Shown: positions 1 to 7,912 of the stretch, piece by piece
Layout of the letters: every line of letters starts with the position of its first letter
Numbering within the stretch: the first letter of the stretch is position 1
Assembly: GCF_000422785.1 (NCBI RefSeq)
Contig: NZ_AUGS01000022.1
Coordinates: 1 to 33,606 of the forward strand
Length of the DNA: 33,606 nt
Direction: 5' to 3'
Source of the DNA: Pseudovibrio exalbescens DSM 16456
Lineage (GTDB): Bacteria > Pseudomonadota > Alphaproteobacteria > Rhizobiales > Stappiaceae
Made by a program: the position numbers and the translations under genes
Notes under the pieces: generated by a model
What the model saw: the letters and a program-made list of their open reading frames with translations, nothing else
Database searches by the model: none
What the model was told of the DNA's origin: nothing

Positions 1-224
1 CGGGGCTTTTTGCGTTTTAAAGACCCATAAAATCCCACAGACAGCACCCGCACACCGCTATTCCATTTCCAGAAGGCCGGGCAGCACAGAAAGCCCCGGC
101 AAGGACGTCTGTGCCCAGACATGACGGCCAGCAATGCGCATAAACAGGGGCGCCGGGCAAAGCTCAAACCCCGGCAACGTCAATTCCTTGTTTGAACCCG
201 TATCCGTCTGCCATCACCCACCGA
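1..224. other. Left-edge stretch with no supported gene
   Basis: The first dozen bases read CGGGGCTTTTTGCG, which looks like the right arm and T-run of a rho-independent terminator whose left arm lies outside the window. A gene just outside the left edge therefore probably ends here. The rest has only short frames with no recognisable protein. A small imperfect hairpin (CCGGGC ... GCCCCGG, about 77-99) is present. Confidence 0.3.
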
Positions 225-327
225 TGTCATGCCGGACAAGCACCGCGCAGATCCGGCATCCAAAGCCACCAAGCCCGGAGAACCTGGCCACCATCCGACT
301 GGATCCCGCGTCAAGCGCGGGATGACA
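225..327. repeat. Intergenic palindromic repeat, TGTCAT...ATGACA ends
   Basis: The element begins TGTCAT and ends ATGACA, so its termini are inverted repeats. It holds two hairpins. The first has arms ATGCCGGA (229-236) and TCCGGCAT (252-259). The second has arms ATCCCGCG (303-310) and CGCGGGAT (316-323) around a TCAAG loop. From general knowledge, sequences of the form GGATCCCG...TCAAG...CGGGATGACA are common noncoding repeats in alphaproteobacterial genomes; that match is from memory, not a search. It lies just downstream of the leftward DUF2817 gene and could act as that gene's 3' end structure. Confidence 0.55.
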
Positions 328-380
328 AATGAGAGCAGTGATGAGAGAGCGGGCCGAGTGGCCGAAGCGTCACATGCCGT

Positions 381-1415
381 TTAAGAGGCTACCGCTGCAT
401 TCAGCTCTGCGAGGATTTTATCTGTAGTATCGCGCGTTTGCGACACAACGTGAGCGCACCATGCTTCAGAACTGATAAACAGCGCGTTCTTGAGGTACTC
501 CTTGATGGCCCGGGCCGTCGCCTCCGCAACATACGGGTGGCGCTTGAGCCAATTATCGCGGCGGTGCGCTTCCAGGACGTGCCAAAACGGTTTTGTCCCG
601 AACTCAAAAATATATTTGCGGGCAGGGGCCTTCAGCGGCAGCTCATCCATTGCGTTAATCATGAGGCCTTCAACAAGCGACGAGGGGCTGTTGGGGTCCT
701 GCGGCTTATGGAAATTGATAAGCTCGAGATCCCCCTCGTTGCCCAGACCTGTATGCAGGTCGATCATCGCCGCATGATCGGTTTGTGCCGCAAAGCTCTC
801 GAGTATGGCGCTCAGTTGCCGGCTTGGCTCGGTGCGTTGGGTGCCGCCGTAAAACAAGCCCATGGGGTGTGAGTGCTGCCCTTTCAAAACCTTTTGGGTA
901 AGGGCGGCAAGGCCGTGCTTCTCAACATAGTCGATGAGCGGCGCCTCCTGTCGTTCGCGTTCCGGCCCTGAAATGGCATCGATGCAAATTGCCTCATGGA
1001 GTGCGGCGTAATCGGGATTCGGAGGAAGAGGTGCTGAAAAGTCACGATAGTTTCGGTTGGGATCAACGTTTGTTTCGTCGGTGCGCGTCATGAGTACTGC
1101 ACCGGCCGGGTTGATTGCATGAATGAATACGATCTGAACTGTGCGTAGTCTTTCCTCCGCATATTTATGGAGAAGGTAAAGTTGCAGGCCGGAGCCGGCT
1201 GTCAATTCGGTTCCATGAACCCCGGACATTATGAACAAACGTTTTCTGGCGGTGTCTGGTCCAAGTGTTGCCACCAAGGTCTGGACTGGCCCACTGAGGC
1301 TGGTCAGTCCCTCGCATGGCACTGCCGTTACGGCCAGGCCTTTGGCTGCGCAGGCTGCGTCAAAGCGACTCTGGGCTTCGAAGTAGTCTTTGGAAAACCA
1401 AGAAGAATGTAACAT
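381..1415 (-). CDS. DUF2817 family M14-like zinc carboxypeptidase/deacylase
   Basis: The 344-residue protein fits DUF2817, a family related to M14 zinc carboxypeptidases and the succinylglutamate desuccinylase/aspartoacylase group. It carries the zinc-site motif HGTE (His67 and Glu70 in SGVHGTELTAGSG), the substrate-site motif DPNRNY, and a later zinc-ligand motif IDLHTGLG. No signal peptide is seen, so it is probably cytoplasmic. I chose the ATG at 1415 because MLHSSWFSKDYFEAQ matches the usual N-terminus of the family (a short lead to an 'F..DY.EA...F' helix). A longer start at 1469 would add 18 residues with no family character. The ribosome binding site (AGGCAGG) is weak. The gene is divergent from the nucleoside hydrolase pair. 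The true substrate is unknown, and only the family call is firm. Confidence 0.8.
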   Translation of the reverse strand: MLHSSWFSKDYFEAQSRFDAACAAKGLAVTAVPCEGLTSLSGPVQTLVATLGPDTARKRLFIMSGVHGTELTAGSGLQLYLLHKYAEERLRTVQIVFIHAINPAGAVLMTRTDETNVDPNRNYRDFSAPLPPNPDYAALHEAICIDAISGPERERQEAPLIDYVEKHGLAALTQKVLKGQHSHPMGLFYGGTQRTEPSRQLSAILESFAAQTDHAAMIDLHTGLGNEGDLELINFHKPQDPNSPSSLVEGLMINAMDELPLKAPARKYIFEFGTKPFWHVLEAHRRDNWLKRHPYVAEATARAIKEYLKNALFISSEAWCAHVVSQTRDTTDKILAELNAAVAS

Positions 1416-1540
1416 GAGCCTGCCTGAAACCGTTGAATCTCGTTGGTGGTGTGGCTTGGACAACCACACATCCGGTGATACACAATTCTAACTGCGAAAT
1501 ACATCACGTGTTTTACGCCCAAGGGAGATTCAAAGGTCAC

Positions 1541-2497
1541 ATGAAAAAACTCATTCTTGATGTTGATACCGGGACTGATGATGCCGTTGCAGTCATGTTG
1601 GCAGCGCTGCATCCGGATCTGGACCTTGTTGGCGTAACGACCGTGAACGGGAATGCTGAGGTTCAGTATTGCACGGAAAACACCTTGAGAGTGTTGGATG
1701 TGATCGGGCGTTCGACCATTCCGGTTTTCGAAGGGCTAGCCAAGCCCTTTGCCCGTCCAGACTTTCCGGTGCCGCGCCGAAAGGATGACCTGACAGACAA
1801 GATACACGGAAAATACCTTGATCTTCCTCCGGCAACCTCCCGAAAGCAGGAGGCCGGCGCAGTTGAGTTCCTTATCGAAACCTATAGAGACGCAACAGAT
1901 CCGATTACGCTTGTTCCGGTGGCACCTCTTTCCAATATTGCCGCAGCCATCACCCTTCATCCCAAGTTGGTGGAGATGATCCCGCATTTGGTGATCATGG
2001 GCGGTGGCCACCTGCATGGCAATGTAACTCCTTCTGCAGAGTTTAATATCTGGGCCGATCCGGAGGCCGCCAATGTGGTGTTTTCTGCCGGCTTCGAGAG
2101 GATTACGCTGGTGCCATTGGATGCGACCCACAAAGCTTTGGTCACGCGCGATGACTGCGCCGCGTTCCGGGCGCTTGGAACACCGGCCGGCGATGCCACA
2201 GCAACAGTTGTGGAACATCGCATTGGTGTTCACGACAAGATACAGCGCATGGAGATTGCCCATAGTGCACCGGTTCATGATGCGTTGTGTGTCGCCCATC
2301 TCATACAGCCGGACGTTATCACAACCGAGCCTCATCCGGTCGCCATTGAAACCCAAGGCGCTCTGACCGTTGGGCGTACAGTAATTGACGTGCGCCGACG
2401 TGGAACGGATGCGCGCCTGGTCAATGTGGCTTTTGATGCAGATGCGCGCAGCTTTGTCGACTTGATGCTGAATACATTCGGACAAAAGCACGGGTAG
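1541..2497 (+). CDS. Inosine-uridine preferring nucleoside hydrolase (first of a pair)
   Basis: The 318-residue protein hydrolyses the N-glycosidic bond of ribonucleosides to free base and ribose, acting in the cytoplasm in nucleoside salvage. The N-terminal calcium/ribose motif is DVDTGTDDA, with Asp9, Asp13 and Asp14 matching the family's DxDPGxDDA. The middle block VIMGGGHLHGN followed by SAEFNIWADPEAA is typical, and the C-terminal active-site pair is His246-Asp247 in PVHDALCVA. The start ATG at 1541 follows AAGGGAG; an upstream in-frame start at 1433 would add 36 unrelated residues. It ends 7 bases before the second hydrolase, so the two are surely one transcription unit. Substrate preference cannot be read from the sequence. 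Confidence 0.9.
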   Translation: MKKLILDVDTGTDDAVAVMLAALHPDLDLVGVTTVNGNAEVQYCTENTLRVLDVIGRSTIPVFEGLAKPFARPDFPVPRRKDDLTDKIHGKYLDLPPATSRKQEAGAVEFLIETYRDATDPITLVPVAPLSNIAAAITLHPKLVEMIPHLVIMGGGHLHGNVTPSAEFNIWADPEAANVVFSAGFERITLVPLDATHKALVTRDDCAAFRALGTPAGDATATVVEHRIGVHDKIQRMEIAHSAPVHDALCVAHLIQPDVITTEPHPVAIETQGALTVGRTVIDVRRRGTDARLVNVAFDADARSFVDLMLNTFGQKHG

Positions 2498-2504
2498 GGT
2501 GATC

Positions 2505-3458
2505 GTGAGTTCTTGTTTTATTGTTGATACGGATGGCGGAACGGATGATGCGCTGGCCCTTCTCATGCTTATCGGGATGGGCAGGGTGCCGGATGCCATT
2601 ACGACGTGTTTTGGAAATGTGGGCCTTGAACAAGCGACGGTGAATATTCTGGATACGCTTGCCGTCGTGCAGCGCGATATCCCGGTTCATGCTGGGGCAG
2701 CAAGGCCGTTGGTCGGGCCTTTGGTTGATGCAACGGACGTGCATGGCCACGACGGTTTGGGTGGTATCGCGCGGCCACCACGCCGCGCAGCTTTGGCTTC
2801 ACGAGATGGAGTCGGGTATCTGCGGGCACAGCTTTACCAAGCCTGCGCTGGAGGCGCCGCAGTGGACCTGTTGATGTTGGGCCCCCTGACCAATCTGGCC
2901 CGCGTGCTTGAAAGCGAGCCGGAACTCGCAAAGGGCATCAATAGGTTGTGGGTCATGGGCGGCACTTGCCGGGGCCGGGGCAATGTGACCGTTTCAGCAG
3001 AGTTCAATATTTATTGTGATCCGGAGGCGGCGGAGGTTGTCTTCGGTCTACCCATCAATACGCTTGTGGTGCCTTGGGAACCCTGCCTGCAAACAGCAGT
3101 GCCAGGAGCCGCCTTGGAGGGGGTATTGGCGCGCTTGCCCAAGGGGGGGCTCTGGGACTTCGTGCGTGGCATAAGTGATCATGGCCGACAATTGAGCCGC
3201 CGCTGGTATGATGAAGACAATCTTATCATGCCGGATCCTTTGGCGGCTGCGTGTGTTCTGGACGCCGAGGTTTCCACGCGCACCATGGTTTGTGGTTATC
3301 TTGTTGAGACCGCTGGCACTGTCAGTCGTGGAGCGACCTTTGTGGACCATGAAGCCAAGACCACACGTCCAGCGGTCGCAATCGTCGAGAAGGCGGACCG
3401 AACGAAGCTGGAAAAGCTCTTTGAGATGTCTTTGCAGAAACTGGCAAGTTGCCAATAA
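2505..3458 (+). CDS. Nucleoside hydrolase, divergent second copy
   Basis: The 317-residue protein has the nucleoside hydrolase fold. The N-terminal metal motif is VDTDGGTDDALAL (Asp10, Asp14, Asp15), the central block is LWVMGGTCRGRGNVT followed by SAEFNIYCDPEAA, and the C-terminal block is MPDPLAAA. In that last block the usual catalytic His of the His-Asp pair is Pro243 before Asp244, unlike the first copy. The start is GTG: the one at 2505 has GGGTAGGG five bases upstream, while a GTG at 2499 would add two residues but overlaps that ribosome binding site. It is only distantly related to its neighbour at 1541, so this looks like an old duplication or two recruited paralogues with different substrates rather than a recent copy. 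Confidence 0.85.
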   Translation: MSSCFIVDTDGGTDDALALLMLIGMGRVPDAITTCFGNVGLEQATVNILDTLAVVQRDIPVHAGAARPLVGPLVDATDVHGHDGLGGIARPPRRAALASRDGVGYLRAQLYQACAGGAAVDLLMLGPLTNLARVLESEPELAKGINRLWVMGGTCRGRGNVTVSAEFNIYCDPEAAEVVFGLPINTLVVPWEPCLQTAVPGAALEGVLARLPKGGLWDFVRGISDHGRQLSRRWYDEDNLIMPDPLAAACVLDAEVSTRTMVCGYLVETAGTVSRGATFVDHEAKTTRPAVAIVEKADRTKLEKLFEMSLQKLASCQ

Positions 3459-3494
3459 GACCTTGAACCAACGGCGTTCCGGCGGGCCTTTCTT

Positions 3495-4091
3495 TCATAG
3501 GAACATGGACCAGGCAGTGACTGTGAGCATGAGTGCGGCCATAGAGATGGTGGTGATGCGCAGGGCTTTCCCTTCGCCTATGACGCTGAGGATGGACTGA
3601 CCGGCCAATGCCCACAGGGAGTGGGAAATGAGCCCTCCCGCCAAGAATCCCATGGTCAGAATGAACGCATTCTCAAACTGGCCCAGATTGTTGGCGGCAA
3701 AAAACGTGGTGAACGCCACGAGGCTCATGGCCCATGTTTTGGGGCTGAGCGGGTGAATGAACAATCCCTCCCAGAAACTTGGCAAAGTGACCGCACCTTT
3801 GGGTTGGATGGTCAGATTGACAATGCGCCATGCCAGATAGGTCATATAGCTCATGCTGGCGACCTTGAAGAGTGTGACGACTGGACCGCCTTGAGCCATG
3901 ATTTGGCCGAGGCCAAAGGCCACGCACAGGTTTAGAAAGATACTGCCAACCTGAGAGGCCAGAATAACCGGGAAAGCCGTTTTGTAGCCCGCGCTGGTTC
4001 CAATCGCCATGAAGGTTAGATTTCCCGGGCCGGGTGTTCCGGTCATGATCGCGACGAAGGCTGCGAATGCGCCCACTGTTGCTATATCCAT
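3495..4091 (-). CDS. LysE/RhtB family amino-acid exporter
   Basis: The 198-residue inner-membrane protein belongs to the LysE/RhtB exporter family. The diagnostic N-terminal motif is seen as MTGTPGPGNLTFMAIG, following a first hydrophobic helix (DIATVGAFAAFVAIM). Further hydrophobic stretches (AFPVILASQVGSIFLNLCVA, PKTWAMSLVAFTTFFAA, the C-terminal ITTISMAALMLTVTAWSMF) give about six membrane segments, and the length is normal for the family. The start at 4091 gives the usual family N-terminus; ATGs at 4106 and further upstream are alternatives, and no strong ribosome binding site decides between them. It is divergent from a MocR-type regulator, which by position may control it. The exported substrate is unknown. 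Confidence 0.85.
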   Translation of the reverse strand: MDIATVGAFAAFVAIMTGTPGPGNLTFMAIGTSAGYKTAFPVILASQVGSIFLNLCVAFGLGQIMAQGGPVVTLFKVASMSYMTYLAWRIVNLTIQPKGAVTLPSFWEGLFIHPLSPKTWAMSLVAFTTFFAANNLGQFENAFILTMGFLAGGLISHSLWALAGQSILSVIGEGKALRITTISMAALMLTVTAWSMFL

Positions 4092-4108
4092 GATGATTGT
4101 ACCCATAC

Positions 4109-4187
4109 AATTGAAACAATTAGGTTGATGTGATAGAAATATCTGATGAATTGATCGGGTCAATGGATTTATTGTTACCATGACAAT
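4109..4187. promoter_or_regulatory. Divergent control region of lysE-like gene and MocR regulator
   Basis: The 88 bases between the divergent starts hold three small inverted repeats: AATTG-aaa-CAATT (4109-4121), the near-palindrome TTGATCGGGTCAA (4151-4163), and ATTGT-taccatg-ACAAT (4171-4187), which overlaps the regulator's start codon. No convincing ribosome binding site precedes the regulator ATG. Assigning any of these as the MocR operator is inference. The arrangement fits autoregulation plus control of the exporter. Confidence 0.35.
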
Positions 4188-5595
4188 GTGGGTGCCGAAC
4201 GTCAAAACTGCCGAAGGGCCAATATATCTCGCCATTGCCGAAGCCTTGGCTCAGGACGTGGCTGAAGGAAGACTACAGCCGGGAGACAAGCTGCCGCCGC
4301 AACGAGAGCTCGCGTATCAGCTCGGCGTAACGCTGGGGACCGTTAGCAGGGCGTACTCAGAAGCGGAGCGACGAAAACTGGTAAGGGGCGAGACCGGACG
4401 CGGAACGTTCATTTGCGGCGATGAAGATGCGCCGCCATCGCCTCTGACCCCGCCCGTAGATGGCAGCGGAAACCTTGATCTGGCACGTAATTTTGCCTTT
4501 ACCCCACTGAATCCCGACTTGAGCGCAGCCATGATTGAGGTTGCCAAGAAGCCGGAGCTTGCGAGCCTGAACGCTTATGTACCCTCTGAAGGGCTTGAGG
4601 AGCACCGCTCGGTCGGCGCTGCGTTTTTCAATGCTCACTATGGCGGAGACGTAACTGCGCAGCAAACGTTGGTAACATGTGGTGCGCAGCACGGGATCAA
4701 GGTACTGATCAATAGCCTGTTTGAACGCGGTGATGTGATTGGGGTTGATGAACTGTGCTATCCGTCTCTTCTGGATAGTGCAGTCCATGATGGCTATCGG
4801 CTGGTGCCAATCCCGAACCTACGCAACACGGATGGCTCACTGGGGGCGATGGATCCGGATGCTATAAAAGCGGCGGCAAAGCGCTGCGGTCTTCGTGGCC
4901 TGTTTGTCATGCCAAGTGTTCACAACCCCACGACGCATACGATGACGCTGAAAGAGCGGCAGGCGATCGCTGATGCCTGTGCAGTTCATGGGGTGAAGGT
5001 TATTGAAGATGATCCTTACACGCCGTTCCTGAGTGAGGAAACCGTGCCGTTTGCGAGGCTCCTGCCAGAACTGACAGCGTCTATCAGTTCCATGTCAAAA
5101 GTGATGGCGCCGGGATTGCGTGTCGGGTTTGTGCACCTGCCGATGATGCGGACGGCAGGTATTCGGAACTTCATCGGAGAGAGTGTCTGGATGGCGTCGC
5201 CTGTGGTCGCAGAAATCGCCTGTTACTGGGTTCGTGCCGGTGCGGTTGAACAGACGCTTGCCGCCAAGCGAACGGCACTGGCGAGGCGTTTTGCTATTGT
5301 GCAGCGTATCTTGGCACGCTTCTCCGTGAAGGGCGGTGCGCAGAAGCCATTTGTTTGGGTGGGGATGCCGGAAGGGGTGAGTTCAATGGTGGTGCAGGAG
5401 TATCTGGGCCGAAAGGGGGTTGATATTCTCGCTTCCCACTATTTTCAGCTCCCCGAACGACATCGCCATGAAGGATTGAGGTTGTCCTTGGGCACCATAC
5501 TACGGGATGAGGACTTTGAGCGGGCCTTGAACATACTGTGTGAGGCTTTGGAGACCTTTGGCTCTGGAAATCGTGGCCGCGAATTGATGGGTTAG
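4180..5595 (+). CDS. MocR-type transcriptional regulator (GntR wHTH fused to PLP aminotransferase fold)
   Basis: The 471-residue protein has an N-terminal GntR winged helix (about 12-80, with DVAEGRLQPGDKLPPQRELA and the recognition region GVTLGTVSRAYSEAERR) joined to a fold-type I aminotransferase domain (about 95-460). The PLP-site aspartate block is IEDDPYTPFL, and the Schiff-base lysine is Lys307 in SSMSKVMAPGLRVGF, so the cofactor site looks intact. Such proteins sense amino acids or vitamin B6 compounds through PLP and act as DNA-binding regulators. The divergent LysE-type exporter at 3495 is the obvious candidate target. The ATG at 4180 starts the best N-terminus, and ATG 4186 is a close alternative; neither has a clear ribosome binding site. 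A terminator follows directly. Confidence 0.88.
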   Translation: MTMWVPNVKTAEGPIYLAIAEALAQDVAEGRLQPGDKLPPQRELAYQLGVTLGTVSRAYSEAERRKLVRGETGRGTFICGDEDAPPSPLTPPVDGSGNLDLARNFAFTPLNPDLSAAMIEVAKKPELASLNAYVPSEGLEEHRSVGAAFFNAHYGGDVTAQQTLVTCGAQHGIKVLINSLFERGDVIGVDELCYPSLLDSAVHDGYRLVPIPNLRNTDGSLGAMDPDAIKAAAKRCGLRGLFVMPSVHNPTTHTMTLKERQAIADACAVHGVKVIEDDPYTPFLSEETVPFARLLPELTASISSMSKVMAPGLRVGFVHLPMMRTAGIRNFIGESVWMASPVVAEIACYWVRAGAVEQTLAAKRTALARRFAIVQRILARFSVKGGAQKPFVWVGMPEGVSSMVVQEYLGRKGVDILASHYFQLPERHRHEGLRLSLGTILRDEDFERALNILCEALETFGSGNRGRELMG

Positions 5596-5603
5596 AGCAA
5601 ATG

Positions 5604-5635
5604 AAAACGCCGGAGCAGAAGCCCCGGCGTTTTTT
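5604..5635 (+). terminator. Rho-independent terminator after the MocR gene
   Basis: Stem AACGCCGG (5606-5613) pairs perfectly with CCGGCGTT (5624-5631), followed by a run of T. The run of A before the stem means it can also work on the other strand. It sits between the convergent MocR and BMP-protein genes and probably ends both transcripts. Confidence 0.85.
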
Positions 5636-5651
5636 ACTAATGTCAGAAGCC

Positions 5652-6653
5652 TCACATGGGGCAGGTGTTGTCTGACATGTAATCGTGAATTTCGATCTTG
5701 CCTGAGATGATATCAGCCTTGGCGGCTTCAACTGCTGCGGCCATTTCTTCTGAGATCAGGTCGGCATTGTATTCGTCCAGCGCGTAGGCGACGCCGTCTT
5801 CTGCCAGACCAAGGGACTGAATGCCGGTCGAGAAGGTATCATTCTTGGCATCCATCAGGGCCTGTTCTACTGCAACGTCAACGCGCTTGACCATGGAAGT
5901 CAGTACAGAGCCGGGATGGAGGTGGTTCTGGTTTGAATCGACGCCAATTGCCAGCTTTCCTTCATCAGCCGCTGCTTGAAGCACGCCGAGACCAGTCGAG
6001 CCGGCTGCGTGGAATACAATATCGGCACCACGCGCAAACTGAGACTTGGCCAGTTCACCGCCCTTGACGGGGTCATTCCATGCAGCAGGAGTTGTGCCAG
6101 TCATGTTGCTGTAAACGGTAATGTCGCCGTTCACGGCAGCTGCACCTTGCTTATAGCCACACGAGAACTTGGAGATGAGCGGGATATCCATGCCGCCGAC
6201 GAAGCCAATCTTGTCGGTTTCTGTTGCCATGGCAGCGATCATGCCCACCAGATAAGAGCCTTCATGTTCCTTAAACACGATCGAGCGCACATTGGGTTGA
6301 TCCACAACCATGTCGACAATAGCGAACTTGGTTTCGGGAAACTCCTTGGATACCTTCTCCATGGCCGCTGCTTGCGCAAAGCCGATACCAATAATCGGGT
6401 TCATGCCACGGCGGGCGAAGTTCCGCATCGCCTGTTCGCGCTGAGACGGATTTGTGACTTCGAATTCGCGGTATTCGATGCCCGTCTTTTCTTTGAACGC
6501 TTCGGCTCCGCGATACGCCGCCTCGTTGAATGACTTGTCGAACTTGCCCCCCATGTCAAAGATAACGGCTGGCTTGAGGTCTGCAGCAACGGCGCCTGTG
6601 CTCAAGGCGGTTGCCAGCAGCGCACCTGCCGCGAATTTTTTCAAGAAAGTCAT
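5652..6653 (-). CDS. BMP/PnrA family ABC transporter substrate-binding protein (orphan)
   Basis: The 333-residue periplasmic binding protein is of the BMP family, whose known members (TmpC/PnrA, BmpA) bind purine nucleosides. It has a Sec signal peptide (MTFLKKFAAGALLATALSTG, cleavage near AVAA-DL, about residue 24) and no lipobox cysteine. Family blocks include FDMGGKFDKSFNEAAYRG, IGIGFAQAAAMEKVS and VGFVGGMDIPLI-like text (KIGFVGGMDIPLISKF). The start at 6653 has a strong ribosome binding site (GGAGGATTAGGGG). No permease or ATPase gene is next to it, so it must use a transporter encoded elsewhere. Two nucleoside hydrolases about 3 kb away fit a nucleoside uptake and salvage theme, but that link is inference. 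Confidence 0.88.
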   Translation of the reverse strand: MTFLKKFAAGALLATALSTGAVAADLKPAVIFDMGGKFDKSFNEAAYRGAEAFKEKTGIEYREFEVTNPSQREQAMRNFARRGMNPIIGIGFAQAAAMEKVSKEFPETKFAIVDMVVDQPNVRSIVFKEHEGSYLVGMIAAMATETDKIGFVGGMDIPLISKFSCGYKQGAAAVNGDITVYSNMTGTTPAAWNDPVKGGELAKSQFARGADIVFHAAGSTGLGVLQAAADEGKLAIGVDSNQNHLHPGSVLTSMVKRVDVAVEQALMDAKNDTFSTGIQSLGLAEDGVAYALDEYNADLISEEMAAAVEAAKADIISGKIEIHDYMSDNTCPM

Positions 6654-7048
6654 CCCCTAATCCTCCAGACTAAACATCTTGGTTCTAATAGACTCTGGTG
6701 ACCCGACCTGTTCCCTCCCAAGTGCAGGTTCGCCACTTGAATGGAATCATCCGATCAACACGCTGTGAAAAGCCATAGTTTGCTTAAGGGAAGTCTAGGC
6801 TCGTCATCTGTTGTTCGCTTTTCCATTCCGGAGTGTGGTCGAGCTATTCGCAATTTCTTGCCCCAGACCGCCAGTTGGACACAGGCTTTCAGGCTAATCA
6901 AGAAAAAAACAAATGCTTTGACATTGACTGCAAAATTTTTCACTTGCTGCCGCTCTTGTGGGCGGCTTTTGTCAAAACCTAAACTTCTGATTACCTATAG
7001 TGCCAAAGGATTAAGCAGGAATCACTGCAGTTTTTCAGGAGCGAGAAA
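6654..7048. other. 395-bp divergent intergenic region, no supported gene
   Basis: This region separates the leftward BMP gene from the rightward transglycosylase gene and should hold both promoters. The only frame of any length (about 6741 onward) has no codon or family character. Near the right end, TTGTCA (6969) and TATAGT (about 6998) are promoter-like but spaced too widely to call with confidence. A weak hairpin, GCCGC ... GCGGC followed by TTTT, lies at 6949-6970. Confidence 0.4.
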
Positions 7049-7870
7049 GTGCGAAAACTAATCTTTGTATGTGTAGGGGTGCTGCTGGGCCTTACGACGG
7101 CTACGCACGCGGACGTGACGGCCTGCGGAAATGACGGTACGGGATTCAATGGTTGGCTCAAGTCCTACAAAGAACAGGCACGAGCCGACGGGTTCTCACC
7201 GCGGACCATTGAAATGGCGCTGGACGGCGTACGCTACAATGCGAGAGTAATCCGTTACGACCGGAACCAAAAATCCTTCAAGATGACCTTTGAAGATTTT
7301 TACAAGTTGCGTGTGAACGATGCCCTCATTCGTAAAGGTCGCCGTCTCATGCAGGAACATGCCGGGTTACTAGACCGCATTGAGCAGCGCTTTGGCGTAC
7401 CTAAAGAAATAGTGGTTGCCATTTGGGGGTTGGAGACCGGATATGGTCGCAACATTGGCGACATGTCGACAATGCGATCGCTCGCAACGCTGGCGTATGA
7501 CTGTCGGCGCTCAGAGTTTTTTCGCAATGAACTGCGCCACGCCCTCATGATTGTCGAAAAAGGGGATCTGGAGCCCGCACGCATGAAGGGTGCATGGGCA
7601 GGGGAGTTGGGTCAGACCCAGTTTCTTGCCAGCTCCTACATCAAGTTCGCGTTGGACTTCGACGGGGACGGGCGCCGTGATTTGCTCTACAGCGTTCCCG
7701 ATGCATTGGGTTCCACAGCGCACTATCTTTCGGCTTACGGGTGGCAAATGGGCCAACCCTGGGGGCCAGGTACGGCGAACCATGAAGTGATCCGCGCCTG
7801 GAATCGGGCCGGGGTATATGTGAAGACAATTCAGGTCATGGCCGAGAAGTTGACCGAACCAGCAAACTGA
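7049..7870 (+). CDS. Lytic murein transglycosylase, MltB/GH103 type
   Basis: The 273-residue enzyme cleaves the MurNAc-GlcNAc bond of peptidoglycan to 1,6-anhydro products in the periplasm. It has a signal peptide (MRKLIFVCVGVLLGLTTATH-A, cleavage near residue 21) without a lipobox, so it is a soluble or loosely bound form. The catalytic glutamate is Glu129 in AIWGLETGYGRNIGD, a hallmark of GH103. GELGQTQFLASSYIKFALDF leads into the EF-hand-like loop DFDGDGRRD known from MltB. The C-terminus lacks a peptidoglycan-binding domain, so this is the short form. The start is GTG at 7049, preceded by CAGGAGCGAG. Confidence 0.9.
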   Translation: MRKLIFVCVGVLLGLTTATHADVTACGNDGTGFNGWLKSYKEQARADGFSPRTIEMALDGVRYNARVIRYDRNQKSFKMTFEDFYKLRVNDALIRKGRRLMQEHAGLLDRIEQRFGVPKEIVVAIWGLETGYGRNIGDMSTMRSLATLAYDCRRSEFFRNELRHALMIVEKGDLEPARMKGAWAGELGQTQFLASSYIKFALDFDGDGRRDLLYSVPDALGSTAHYLSAYGWQMGQPWGPGTANHEVIRAWNRAGVYVKTIQVMAEKLTEPAN

Positions 7871-7903
7871 AAAAAGCCCGCCAACGGGGTCCTGTTGGCG
7901 GGC
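7871..7903 (-). terminator. Rho-independent terminator of the purU-folD operon
   Basis: A perfect 10-bp stem, GCCCGCCAAC (7876-7885) with GTTGGCGGGC (7894-7903), is followed on the minus strand by a run of six T. It sits 10 bases after the folD stop and directly after the transglycosylase stop, so it separates two convergent units. On the plus strand it lacks a T-run. Confidence 0.85.
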
Positions 7904-7912
7904 ATTCCATTA

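Noticed and set aside
1736-2599. A 287-codon minus-strand frame over the first nucleoside hydrolase
   Set aside because: Composition rich in Cys, His and Arg with no domain; it is fully antisense to a clear nucleoside hydrolase.
3459-3494. Possible terminator between the second nucleoside hydrolase and the LysE gene
   Set aside because: T-rich text is present (CCTTTCTTTC) but no stable stem could be drawn.
6949-6970. Hairpin GCCGC ... GCGGC followed by TTTT ahead of the transglycosylase gene
   Set aside because: The stem is only 5 bp and no upstream plus-strand gene needs it; attenuation cannot be supported from this alone.
6741-7061. A 106-codon plus-strand frame in the BMP-transglycosylase gap
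   Set aside because: It runs into the transglycosylase start in another frame, has no ribosome binding site and no family character.
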